DNA of 48,901 nt from Chara braunii. Taxonomy: Eukaryota > Streptophyta > Charophyceae > Charales > Characeae. Of this stretch, positions 20,561 through 29,840 are shown one piece after another. The stretch spans positions 1,083,700-1,132,600 of the forward strand of contig BFEA01000510.1 of the NCBI GenBank assembly GCA_003427395.1, given 5' to 3'. Each line of letters starts with the position of its first letter. The stretch's first letter is position 1. The position numbers were made by a program, and so were the translations under genes. The notes under the pieces were generated by a model. The model had not been told where the DNA came from. It ran no database searches and worked only from the letters and a program-made list of their open reading frames with translations.

Positions 20561-22050
20561 GCAGGGGCAGGACGAGAGCATCGTGGGGGCGAAGAAGAAA
20601 TTGGATGATACAAGGACCATCGCAACATGCGTCGGAACCACTGAGAGAGACGCGTCACATGTGTAGGATAGCGATGTTGGCGGGAGCGCATGTAGCAGGT
20701 CCACCCCATAGCAAGGATTGGTGGGGAATGCCCACGCGAAAGCATACGACGAGTAAGTGTTGTTGCCGCAGCTCGAAAGTCCTGCTAATTGTTACAGATT
20801 TGTTTAAATCTGGTCAATTGCCCAGTGAACACACCAACCGTTTGATGGGAAGGGATGTTGGAGGTTGCACTTGGATAACGAATGATAGGGAAGTCCCAAG
20901 CAGCCGCTTTATCAAAGACGCTCATGCGAAGCGAGCCATCGGAACGGACCCGTAGCTGCATACCTAAAAAGGTACAGGAGCCATCTGTAGTTGTCGTCTC
21001 CCTCCACTCAAGTCCATAGTTTTCTGGTGGAGGAGGTAATTCTTCCCATGAAAGAACATCATCAATGAGGCGAAAGGTGAAGGCATATTGTTGAGCAGCT
21101 TGAAGATCATGTTGACGAAATTCGTCAACAAAGCGTGCTTCATCCCAATACAGCGTCAAATTAGAAATTTATGGGCCAACATTCGTTCCCATTGGAATAC
21201 CGATAATTTGTTTCCGAAGCGTGCCATCTCTCGTGTATAGAAAAGTGTTTTGTACAACAAAGCGAAGATGTTGGAGAATCTGAGAAACAGAAAGGGTATC
21301 CGGGCCTGAATCAGTTGTCCATTGGCCACAACTAGGTCCTCGAATAACCATCTTGAGGGCAACGCAACGTGAATGCGTGCGAACTTGCCGAAGGGCATAA
21401 GCATGAGCTTCATCAACAACTTTTGCCACATTATTCAGAATGCGGTCATGAGGAAGGTCGATGTACATTGTGGTAAAATCAACAGTGTGACGAGAGAGGC
21501 CACAAAGAGATGGTGCATTGTTTTTCAGGTCAATCGCCACTTCATCGGCACTCTTATCGATCCAGCACCGTCGAACACCAACCTGTTGATAGAGCTCAGT
21601 GTCTTTCTCGCAAACAGTCGAGATCACTCCTTGCAAAGCAGCGCTGAGATACGACGAAGTAGTCGTCGTGCTAACCAAGGGTTTGTGAGGAGGCCGTTCA
21701 TGAATGGTGCGAATTGTTGGACGAGAGCGAGCACGCGGGGGAACAACACTGTTATTTTGTGTTGTGCCTCCAAGAATGCTGCGAAGAGTTGGAGTAGACT
21801 TGTGAGCTTTGAGTACATAGTAAATGTAAGGTAGGGTATCAGTGTGGGTGTAATCCCAATAGTGATTCCACACTGCATAATGGTCAAGGACATCAACAAC
21901 GGATTCTTGAGGATGAGTATAAATGGGACTGTCCAAATGGGTAGAGAGATGAAACAGATACCAATTCTTGCAGCAAATTGCCAAATTCTGTGATGTTTTG
22001 TCCACAGGGACAATCGCAAAGTGTTGTTGAAGATAGAGAGAAGGTTAACA
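20561..22050 (-). pseudogene. Penelope-type reverse transcriptase
   Basis: Motifs appear in order in a single phase: FAIVPVDKTSQNLAICCKNWY (the PLE P-x-DK box), YIYYVLKAHKSTPTLRSI, RP and TTTTSSYLSAALQ, TVDFTTMYIDLPHDRI (motif A, Asp present), IIGIPMGTNVGP (B), FTFRLIDDVLSW (C, catalytic DD), CTFLGMQL (E), FDKAAAWDFPIIRYPSATSN and QLTRFKQICNN, then MLSRGHSP---LAMGW. These match the RT core plus thumb of PLEs, which is related to telomerase. In-frame stops: TAA 21169-21171, inside motif B's end, and TAG 20785-20787. Catalytic residues survive, so the copy is recently dead. Immediately upstream the frame meets TAA (about 22045) and then the foldback insertion, so the join to the N domain is lost. 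Confidence 0.85.
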
Positions 22051-22067
22051 ACAGTCGTATTTTTCAT

Positions 22068-22460
22068 CACCACTTCAGGATGCAACCTGCCTAAATAGGT
22101 GGTTTTCAGGGTCTTCGGACTTTTCACCACTTCAAGACCATTCAGGTATGAAAATCCTGAATGGTCCTGAAGTGGTGAAAGCTCCGAAGACCCTGAAAAC
22201 CACCTGTTTAGGCAGGCTGCATCCTCAAGTGGTGAAGGGTGGTTTTCATGGTCTTCGGACTTTTCACCACTTCAGGACCATTCAGGATTTTCAGACTGCC
22301 CAAAACTCTCACTTGACCACTTCAGGATGCAACTTGCCTAAACAGGTGGTTTTCAGGGTATTAGGACCTTTCACCACTTCAGGACCATTCAGGATTTTCA
22401 GACTGCCCAAAACTCTCACTTCAGAATTTTCATTCCTGAATTTTCATTCCTGAATTTTCA
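22068..22460. repeat. Foldback plus direct repeats interrupting the PLE
   Basis: Arms of 79 bases at 22068-22146 and 22156-22234 are inverted copies with a 9-base loop (TATGAAAAT), roughly 90% complementary. Two further direct copies follow (about 22236-22287 and 22318-22392), each ending CCACTTCAGGACCATTCAGG. Another word (TTTTCAGACTGCCCAAAACT) occurs twice, and GAATTTTCATTCCT occurs in a triplet at 22422-22460. The block separates the PLE N domain from its RT and changes phase. Origin unknown; it could be a nested foldback or MITE-like insertion. Confidence 0.8.
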
Positions 22461-22955
22461 TCTACCCGATAACCGCTTGTGTGAAGATAGTGCAAGGAGG
22501 CATGTGTAGAACGTAGTGAACGTGGCTGACTCACATGATTGGAGAACGAAGATGCATTGGATTGACAATGCGCAAGGATTGCAAAACGCCAGTTGTTCAG
22601 CTTCTGAGAAAGAGACGAGAAAGAAGCAGATCGAGAATGTCCGACCAACAACCTTTTGTAATTGGCAATGTACTCGTTTAGTCGAATTGCCAGTGCCTGG
22701 AGCACATCGACAATTTCCCAATTCAACCGATACTTCGAGCCTTCTTGAAAAAGCTTGCGAAGGCTATCATCGGAGATGATATTGTAGTCAACAGACGCAA
22801 TATGACCATCCACAAGATCGGAACAATGTGGAAAGGCTCTGCAGCATGCGCAATCAGAGGAGTCAAGTAAGGTCATGCCAGGAGTAACACTCAAGGCCAC
22901 ATCAGTGAAGTTACAAAACTGGACACGCGTGGGTGGCTTCAGTCCTACATATATA
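22433..22955 (-). pseudogene. Penelope-type N-terminal domain
   Basis: An open frame of about 170 codons reads PPTRVQFCNFTDVALSV, DCACCRAFPHCSDLVDGHI, NIISDDSLRKLFQEGSKYR and VDVLQALAIRLNEYI. The pattern C-x-C-...-DGH(I/V)-...-(N/S)-x-x-LR-x-L-x-x-G-x-(K/N)-(F/Y)R is the conserved segment upstream of the RT in many PLEs. No stop lies inside. It is in a different phase from the RT, with the foldback block between them. A plus-strand fragment at 27270-27660 is a diverged copy of the same domain. Its biochemical role is not known to me. Confidence 0.7.
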
Positions 22956-23055
22956 TATATATATTGTCACAGAACTATTGACTAAGAGCATGAGCACGTG
23001 AAGTAGAAGAAGAAATAAGATGAGCAAAGAAAAGAAAAATGAAAGGACAGATAGG

Positions 23056-23100
<45 letters not shown>
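22952..23100. repeat. (AT)n microsatellites
   Basis: (TA)n at about 22950-22966 and a longer one at 23057-23100 lie on either side of non-coding DNA just 5' of the PLE N domain. Confidence 0.9.
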
Positions 23101-23102
<2 letters not shown>

Positions 23103-23284
23103 TATTTAACTCGATAATTTTGAATTGGAAGTTGGAACTAATTTCCTTGCCCTGGCACTGCCTACTGGGTGTACTTCTAGTTCCCTAATGTCCTTTTTTG
23201 CCTTAAAGGTTGAGTTTTGGGTTTGAGGTTGTCAACTCTTTTCCTTGTGTGTTTGCATGTTTGGGTCCAATGCCTTCACTTTTT

Positions 23285-23775
23285 TCAGATTGTCTGTAAA
23301 CTCTGTACTGAATTTTGGGTGATTAAATTTTCCTCCATTACTCCTAAGAATTCTCCAGACTCCTTTAGCTCATGTATTTCGAAACTAGCACTCTTATGTT
23401 GTGTGTCAGTGTGCTTAACCCTGCGTAGGGCTATGGATGGGTTCGACTGGCTTCTAATCGTGGGCCAATCTCCTTTCTTCCACCTGCGTAGGGCTATGGA
23501 TGGGTTCGACTGGCATCGAGTGGCACGGCGTAGACAAATGTCACACGCTACGTGGCTCCTACATGCTAGGAACAAACAGGCACGCTGACCGCAATTGTAG
23601 AGGCATTGTCGTTCCATCCCCTGTCTACAAATTGGACATGACATGTCAGGTTGCTGTACATGAGTGCAGTCTTGACTGTCACCATAGGTAGGAAGACAAA
23701 AACTCGTGTGGGCTATCCCTTCATAATCCTCACGGCACAAGGCATGATGGGTGTGTGCGTTTTAAAAAAAACACC
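23285..23775 (-). pseudogene. Cys/His-rich module, second copy
   Basis: The minus-strand frame reads DCTHVQQPDMSCPICRQG, then QCLYNCGQRACLFLACRSHV and ACDICLRR. Its spacing matches the module at 18583-19020: C-x-H...P-x3-CP-x-C-x2-G-x5-C-x3-CG-x-R-x4-LAC-x5-C-x2-C. Downstream in the frame is a 32-bp direct repeat that adds a duplicated SNPSIALRR. It is in phase with the PLE N domain, so it could be an N-terminal zinc-binding part of the same protein. It could equally be the 3' remnant of an earlier tandem PLE copy. Confidence 0.5.
23420..23514. repeat. 32-bp direct repeat, 63-bp period
   Basis: CCTGCGTAGGGCTATGGATG and the next twelve bases at 23420-23451 recur exactly at 23483-23514. Confidence 0.9.
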
Positions 23776-23940
23776 CCAAATTCTCTCTCTCGAAAAAGTA
23801 TAGATAGACAGTACAATAGAAAATGCAAGGTTGGCCACACTTGTGTGGTTCAGCGCCAAGTGCTCACACACCCGTCTGCCACCGAAGCGGCACACTTGCA
23901 CATATATATATATTTATATGTATTGTCACAAACAGAACTG

Positions 23941-24207
23941 CCCGGTAAACCGTAGGCAGAGAGAGAGAAGAGGACAACAAACGAGGGGCTGTGACAAACT
24001 GTTTCGGAGTTTCACCGACTCATCAGGAGGCTGAACCCTCAACAGTCTGCAGAATCCCCTCACTGATTACACTGTAAATGATAATCTACCTTAACCAAAA
24101 TCAAAGTAGACTATCACTCACCCACACCAGATGGAAAACTCTACAGACTATTGGTTCACACCCCATCACAAGCCAGCAAAACATCCACGAAACAAAGAAA
24201 GGTCTGT
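23941..24207 (-). repeat. PLE flanking repeat, inner 5' copy
   Basis: It shares the full unit from the CCGGTAAACCGTAGG end to AAACAAAGAAAGGTCTGT, then runs into (TA)n/(TAGA)n that separates it from the outer copy. It is head-to-tail with 24252-24640, as expected for PLE pseudo-LTRs. Confidence 0.85.
23995..24049 (-). ncRNA. Hammerhead ribozyme (copy 2, stem II damaged)
   Basis: Same layout as the 17.6 kb copy: stem III CAGACUGU/ACAGUUUG, stem I GAGG/CCUC, core CUGAUGA and GAA. Three bases are missing from the 3' side of stem II (CCGAAAC against CC-NAC-GAAAC), leaving only about two pairs. Self-cleavage is expected to be weak or absent. Confidence 0.75.
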
Positions 24208-24251
24208 ATATATATATATATATAGATAGATAGATAGATAGTCAAACAGAG

Positions 24252-24640
24252 TTGCCCGGTCAACCGTAGGCAGAGAGGGAGAGGAGGACAACAAACGAGC
24301 GGCTGTGACAAACTGTTTTGTCGGAGTTTCACCGACTCATCAGGAGGCTGAACCCTGCAGAATCCCCTAACTGATTACACTGTAAGTGATCATCCACTTA
24401 ACCACGGCTGTGGTTAAGCATCAACAACTGCCCGTCAACTGATACCCTGAGGTAAGCACCAACAACCACTGCCCGTCAACTGATACCCTGAGGTAGGCAC
24501 CAACAACCACTGCCCTCAAGGTACCTGTGACGAAAATCGAAGCAGACTATCACTCACCCACACCAGATGGGAAACTCTACAGACTGTCAGTTCACACCCC
24601 ATCACAAGCAAGCAAAACACCCACGAAACAAAGAAAGGTC
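24252..24640 (-). repeat. PLE flanking repeat, outer 5' copy with internal 42-bp repeat
   Basis: It aligns with the other two copies at both ends but holds an extra block at about 24400-24535 containing CTGCCCGTCAACTGATACCC twice (about 24429 and 24471) and a third partial unit. The unit ends at the shared CACGAAACAAAGAAAGGTCTG. Confidence 0.8.
24309..24360 (-). ncRNA. Hammerhead ribozyme remnant (copy 3)
   Basis: Stem II is perfect here (GUCGG/CCGAC) and CUGAUGA is intact. The second core is AAA in place of GAA, and about nine bases including the cleavage site and the 5' strand of stem I are deleted. It is dead, but it shows the ancestral stem II pairing. Confidence 0.75.
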
Positions 24641-25680
24641 TGTCACAGCCAAAAAATACAATATACATAAAGGGTGGAGGGCAAAAGGCAACTTACCTAA
24701 GACAGGGTACTCCACCAGCAAGAAGCGCCAACCCCATTTGCCAAAAGTCCAAAAAAACTTGGAGAGCCCTCCGCGTCGGACCACAAAACCACAAACTTAA
24801 TTAAACAAAACCAACAGCATAAAACAAAAGGCTCCACTAACACAAAAGCACCAACCACACATGCCAATGGTCTTAAAAAAAATTAAAGCCCTCTCCGACA
24901 GCCTACAACACCACCACAAATAAAAAATACACCACAGGACCTGTAAGCAACACCAAGAGTGCCTCCCCCAGTCGCACAACTTGCAGAATCAGATGATATC
25001 ATAGTGCTACAGCGAGGTCACTGCAAGTACTATGCCAAATTCCACAACATCTCCACGCGACACCAGGAGCACTACTGCTTAAAACTCCCTAGAAGATTTC
25101 CCATTCTTCCATGTGCTCCGAAAGAGCAGCCCTCGGGAATGATTGACTTACCGTGAGGGGACGGTTACGCAGCCCGTAGTTTGTATATGCTTGATTGATA
25201 AAGGAGGCGTTATTGGTGAGGTTTAGAAGTAGGGTGATTGTTGCATGAAAAAACAGGAGTATTTGTGTGCATGTGTCAAGATTAGTGTGTGTGTTTTTGT
25301 GTGATACTTAGGGTGTTTGTGTTTATCACATCTGTTAGTGTTGGAATGTGTGGGATTTTGGTAGTTTGTATGATATTAATGTATTAGATATTTGACATAC
25401 CTTGATTCATAGTTGGTGTCGAGGCTGGTGGTCCTTGAATCTTGGTCCATATGTCGTATATGTGTGTGCTTGTGTTTGTTGTTGTAAGTTTTTTATTTTA
25501 TTAAAAAGTTGTTTTGTCACATGTGACTCACTCAATCGGGCGCTGAACGTTCAGGCGTTGAATACGTCCACGTTCAGACACATCTGTTTCGCACTTGCAA
25601 ATGCAATGCAGGTGCGTCGTTTCAACCTGTGGCCAAGGCTGTGCCCTTTCCGAGTCAGACTTTTCCACTTTTCCACTTTT
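24641..25680. other. Stretch without recognised gene
   Basis: It contains only short frames. A GTAAGT donor-like site on the minus strand (25150) ends a short open frame that could be an exon, but nothing supports this. It is TG-rich from 25250 to 25480. Confidence 0.4.
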
Positions 25681-25896
25681 CCACCCTGCCGCTGCTTTGC
25701 CACCGTTTCGACCAAAACCCAGCGCAGGGTCCCATGGGAAGCTACCGGTCCCGCATTTTTCAAAGGAACTGCGACCCCCCCCCCAAGATCCACCCTGCCG
25801 CTGCCTTACCACCGTTTCGACCAAAACCCAGCGCGCGGTCCCATGGGCAGCTACCGGTCCCGCATTTTTCAAAGACACTGCCACCACCCCCCAAAG
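25681..25896 (+). repeat. 109-bp tandem duplication
   Basis: CCACCCTGCCGCTGC starts units at 25681 and 25790. Both contain GTTTCGACCAAAACCCAGCG and CATGGG-AGCTACCGGTCCCG, and they differ at a handful of bases and in a C run. A third, partial end (CCTGCATTTTTCAAACCGACC) follows. Confidence 0.9.
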
Positions 25897-26307
25897 TGTC
25901 ATGCCTGCACCTGCCTGCATTTTTCAAACCGACCAAACGAGCACGAATCAACGACCGGTGTAACGAAGGACGACGAAAATGTCTCAGGGGGAAATGTCTC
26001 AGGGGAGGAAAACGCACCCCTGACGGGCTGCGAACACCCACAGTAAACACTCTCTGAGCCTCCTTGCGAATATGTTGTGGCCAAAACCCCAAACATTCAT
26101 TCCCACCCCAGAAAAGACTCGTGGCCACCCACAGACATTACTTCATCGACAAGACAGCACATGCTGCAAAGCAGGGCGAAGAATTAGGCCACGTATAAGA
26201 AACCAAACCAGCAAAACACATCCATCCACAAAGAACGAGTAGATTGCCAGTACGAGCCTGATCCTAACTGCCTAAATCTGCCAGGACAGAGAGCTAGCAA
26301 GACCGGA

Positions 26308-26308
<1 letters not shown>

Positions 26309-26355
<47 letters not shown>
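26309..26355 (+). repeat. (TG)n microsatellite
   Basis: About 23 uninterrupted TG units, bordered by TGTCAGTGCGCG. Confidence 0.95.
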
Positions 26356-26356
<1 letters not shown>

Positions 26357-26512
26357 AGTGCGCGTGTGCGTGCTCTGACTCCCTCTCCCGCATCCTCTTC
26401 CTCCACCATAGCCAGTGCTTGGTACAGCTGGTGCATTTGGGGTATGGCACTAGTTCCTAGTTAGTGCGCGTTGACCCTCACAAGTATTATCTGTGCTACT
26501 TACGTCCAGGCT

Positions 26513-26712
26513 CCTTTTTCTTCCAATTCTTCTCTGACAAGAGCACATGCAGGGGGCAAAGGGCATACTCGAAGACGGAAATTAGCAGATGTATAATACT
26601 GTAATAACGTACAAATGCACTTGGAATCATTGTCAGTACGCCAAACAGAGAGAGAACTGCTCCATCAAACATAACAGCAAACAATGTCTTCACTGAGCAT
26701 GGGGCTGCAAAT
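26513..26712 (-). CDS. Possible host exon, two hydrophobic segments
   Basis: On the minus strand, TTTGCATTTTCTAG precedes an open stretch that ends CCTGGAC^GTAAGTAG, so both splice sites look good. The frame reads SVKTLFAVMFDGAVLSLFGV, then SAFVRYYSIIHLLISVFEYA, then LSEKNWKKKEPGR. That is two likely membrane helices followed by a basic end. I do not recognise a family. It is on the same strand as the sulfate transporter exons but does not resemble that protein. It could be chance. Confidence 0.25.
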
Positions 26713-27269
26713 GGTCTAGAAAATGCAAAAATGTTTGGCCAGATTTTTGTTTTTCCTCTTTTACCTCTCGACGATGTACTGACAATTAAAGAAGTAAAGA
26801 CTCGAGTCCACTCGAACAAGGAGGACGCCTGGTGTCATTGTTGCATTCGGGTACTGCAGCACATTCCGGAAGATCTTTGTGTTTGGAATCTGACCCAAAA
26901 CCGCTGATTGTGATTAAGCGATCAGAACATCACAAACACAAAGTAGAGCCAAACACAACCAACCAATCAATAAAAGCAATGTGCCATAAAAAAAAAAAAA
27001 AAAAACAGGAGAAAAACGAAAGTCCTGTCAGCATTTGGCTCCAAGCAAATCTTGAATGCTGACATGATCTGTGCTCTGCAATAATCACACCAATCATATT
27101 CTAGCCCGACACATGATACGGCTCCATTCGGTAATTTTATTATTAAGGTCGTGCACATGCATCAAGTTGCACGCACCACATGATTAGGGAGCGTCCTCCA
27201 GCTACTAGAGGTCGTTGAATTACATCCACGCCCTCCTCTCGCCATGGAGGTACGTACTTGTGACGAGAT

Positions 27270-27660
27270 GGTGCCACCCATTTGCCTCCAGTAGCGTAAC
27301 TTCACCGAAGTGGCACTCCACATCACAAGCAACATGCCTCTTTCAGAATCAGACAATTGCCCTTGCTGACAAGCTTTCCCACATACTGACATTGTTGAGA
27401 GGCATGTGGCCACAATCAACTATGCTATTTTTTTCCAAAACAGACATTTGCGGGCTCTCTTCTATGAGGGCTCCAAGTACCGCGTCAATGCCAATTCCAT
27501 GGATGTGATGAAAGCACTGAGGCTTGGTCTAGACGAGTATATAAACTGTATATTGCCAAACTCATAGCGATCGTGGGGTCAGCATCCAACAATAAGTCCG
27601 CAATTGCGGACAGTCTCTCAGTTACGCAGAGAGCTGCCAGCAATTCTTTCAAGATGCCAA
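27270..27660 (+). pseudogene. Second Penelope N-domain fragment
   Basis: In one plus frame: PPICLQ-RNFTEVALHITS, NCPC-QAFPHTDIVERHVAT, INYAIFFQNRHLRALFYEGS and KYRVNANSMDVMKALRLG. Segment by segment this matches the domain at 22433-22955 (FCNFTDVALSV, CACCRAFPHCSDLVDGHIAS, SLRKLFQEGSKYR). In-frame stops lie at 27292-27294 (TAG), 27367-27369 (TGA) and the TAG after DEYINCILPNS. It is older and more diverged than the other copy and runs in the opposite direction. It may continue into the assembly gap. Confidence 0.75.
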
Positions 27661-27807
27661 CGGAATTTCTCTAGTTCTGAGTAACTGTCCTACCATGCTA
27701 ACATGTTAAGCGCCCCCTCCTCAAGTACCAGCAGAAGAACAGCAGGCATGGACAGAGGGCATGCAGGACACCAGGAGCTCCACCAGCTGCATGTGTCTGC
27801 AAGAGAG

Positions 27808-28147
27808 NNNNNNNNNNNNNNNNNNNNNNNNNNNNNNNNNNNNNNNNNNNNNNNNNNNNNNNNNNNNNNNNNNNNNNNNNNNNNNNNNNNNNNNNNNNNN
27901 NNNNNNNNNNNNNNNNNNNNNNNNNNNNNNNNNNNNNNNNNNNNNNNNNNNNNNNNNNNNNNNNNNNNNNNNNNNNNNNNNNNNNNNNNNNNNNNNNNNN
28001 NNNNNNNNNNNNNNNNNNNNNNNNNNNNNNNNNNNNNNNNNNNNNNNNNNNNNNNNNNNNNNNNNNNNNNNNNNNNNNNNNNNNNNNNNNNNNNNNNNNN
28101 NNNNNNNNNNNNNNNNNNNNNNNNNNNNNNNNNNNNNNNNNNNNNNN
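27808..28147. other. Assembly gap (340 N)
   Basis: All N. GAGAG borders it on the left and a (GA)n tract on the right, so the gap probably hides a longer (GA)n array or a repeat that could not be spanned. Open frames through it are meaningless. Confidence 0.99.

Positions 28148-28194
<47 letters not shown>
28148..28194 (+). repeat. (GA)n microsatellite at gap edge
   Basis: Pure GA dinucleotides from the gap to GAGCCCGAG. Confidence 0.95.
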
Positions 28195-28197
<3 letters not shown>

Positions 28198-28928
28198 GAG
28201 TCAATGAATGGACCAAGAAGGGTAGTTGCTCGAAAAGGTGCAGTGCCCACTAAAGAATAGAGTTCAATTAACAATGTGCATTTATGTTGCCAGAGGAGGA
28301 ATGTGGTTTTTACCATATAAAAACTCTTTGCAAAATATTGCTCCTAAGCCTCCTAGTGTACAAAACTATAACCATCACAAAGAATCTGATTAAACGTTTT
28401 AAGAATCCTCAATCTTTGCATTATCCTAGTTCACCCAGCCAATTCGGCATGTGGTTTATCCGCTTAGTCACAAGTCCAGATCTACTCAAAATTTTAATTT
28501 TCCCACAATATTGTCATCTTGGTTTTTCCCGCAATATTGTATTCTTGGTTTTCCCCGCAACCCCTACTCGTCTTATGTGGAGCTTGTGAACACAATTCAG
28601 AATCAGATACTACAAAGTCGGGGCCTCGGGAGCGGATTTCAGGCACCAAAAACTACGTTACGTTCTGCACAGAATATGGACTCTTTCTCATCCGTACCTG
28701 CTCGGTGGCTGAATGCTACACACATATTTCTAACTATTCATACAAAAATTGAAGTGCACGTCCGGACCGACACACACATAGTAACCTTGGGCGCGTTGAC
28801 CCCCTTCCTTTCCCTGCCCCCTTAAAGTATGCAAAATAGTAAAATACTAAAAATAGTAATCGTTGTGGAGAGGCAAATTTTATTTTCTTGCTTCTTTTTT
28901 CTGTGTCTGCGAAAGTATATGGATAGAT
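28195..28928. other. Stretch without recognised gene
   Basis: It is A/T-rich, with a short triplicated phrase (TTTTCCCGCAATATTGT, TTTTCCCCGCAAC) near 28497-28562. No coding motif. Confidence 0.4.
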
Positions 28929-29249
28929 AGTTTTTATAGTAGATCTAACACACATGTCTTAAGGCGCTGACAAGAAGATCCTGGTACAAGGGAAGTCTAG
29001 AAGGGGCTCGTGTGGCTCTTTTCCATTTGGGCCTCTGTTGATATGAAATTTTGGCGATCTCTAGCAAACGTCTGCTGTTCATTAGTTTTTATAGTAGATC
29101 TATGACACATGTCTCAAGCCACTGACGAGAAGATCCTTGTACAAGGGAAGTCTAGGGGTTCGTGGGGTTCTTTTCGACCCGTTATTTATTCTGGATTGGA
29201 CGTTCCATTTGGGCCTCTGTTGTGATCTCTAGCAAACGTCTCATGTTCG
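28929..29249 (+). repeat. 155-bp tandem duplication
   Basis: AGTTTTTATAGTAGATCT starts units at 28929 and 29084. Both contain GAAGATCC-TGTACAAGGGAAG (or TGGTAC), CCATTTGGGCCTCTGTTG and GATCTCTAGCAAACGTCT. The second unit has a short insertion. Confidence 0.9.
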
Positions 29250-29530
29250 TTCGCTCATTTTGTCACGAGGATATAAGTTAACAAGATTATACATCGAATC
29301 AATGATGCTAGTAAATCTGTGTTTGCCACATGGCTGGTGCCCCACTGCCCGTTCCTTAGGGTTATGACGGTTGATGGCCACAGTGAGGGCCAATTGGTAT
29401 GGTGGTAGGTGAGCTGTGTCACCGCCAGAGGACAGCGAATATGATCACAAGTTTTACTTGCTCTCTTGAGGATACAGTTAGGAAGACAATAATTAGAAAT
29501 GGAGTGAGGAAAGGGGATGTGTTTGAGTAG

Positions 29531-29840
29531 GATATCGTGGGTATGTGTTGAACCCAGTTTTGTTTGCTCTGTAGGATCTAGTTGGGAAGACATGAATTGG
29601 AAAATAGAGCAGGTGTTCACTGACAGGGGGGGAGGAGTTGCACGATTTATTCCAGATCGTTAACAAGCAAAGGTTAGTGACTTTTGTTTGCTCTGAGGAT
29701 ATCGTGGGGAATCTTGTGTTTGATCCAGCTGTGTTTGCTCTGTAGGACATGGTGGGGAAGAAGACATGAATAGGAAAATAGACAAGTTCTTCACTGACAG
29801 GGTGGGGAGAGGTACACAAGTTATTCCGGATCATTGACAA
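29531..29840 (+). repeat. About 167-bp imperfect tandem duplication
   Basis: GATATCGTGGG begins units at 29531 and 29698, and both continue with TTTGCTCTGTAGGA, AAGACATGAAT-GGAAAATAGA and TTCACTGACAGGG. The units have diverged substantially, so this is an old duplication. Confidence 0.8.

Larger units (their letters stand above)
17525..24640 (-). mobile_element. Penelope-like retroelement with hammerhead-bearing flanking repeats
   Basis: Minus-strand order: two head-to-tail flanking repeats (24640-24252, 24207-23941), a Cys/His-rich fragment, a Penelope N domain, a foldback insertion, the RT, repeat-rich linkers, a Josephin-like domain, a Cys/His-rich module, and a third flanking repeat (17736-17525). 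Penelope-like elements (PLEs) are known for telomerase-related RTs, flanking pseudo-LTRs often in tandem, and hammerhead ribozymes in those repeats, all of which fit. No GIY-YIG endonuclease was seen, so it may be an endonuclease-lacking type, or the domain may be lost. The reading frame from the RT to the end of the Cys/His module stays mostly in one phase over about 3.4 kb despite several stops. Whether all parts belong to one inserted unit is inferred from the bracketing repeats. Confidence 0.7.

Noticed and set aside
22190-22215. Telomere-like TTTAGG words near the PLE, as reported for some endonuclease-lacking PLEs
   Set aside because: Single occurrences only; no TTTAGGG array was found at either end of the element.
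24420-24505. Regularly spaced repeats that might look like a small CRISPR array
   Set aside because: Only two to three units are present, with near-identical spacers, inside a retroelement repeat in a eukaryotic context.
27690-28316. Long frames of up to 208 codons over the gap
   Set aside because: They consist mostly of N; real sequence is only the short flanks and the (GA)n tract.
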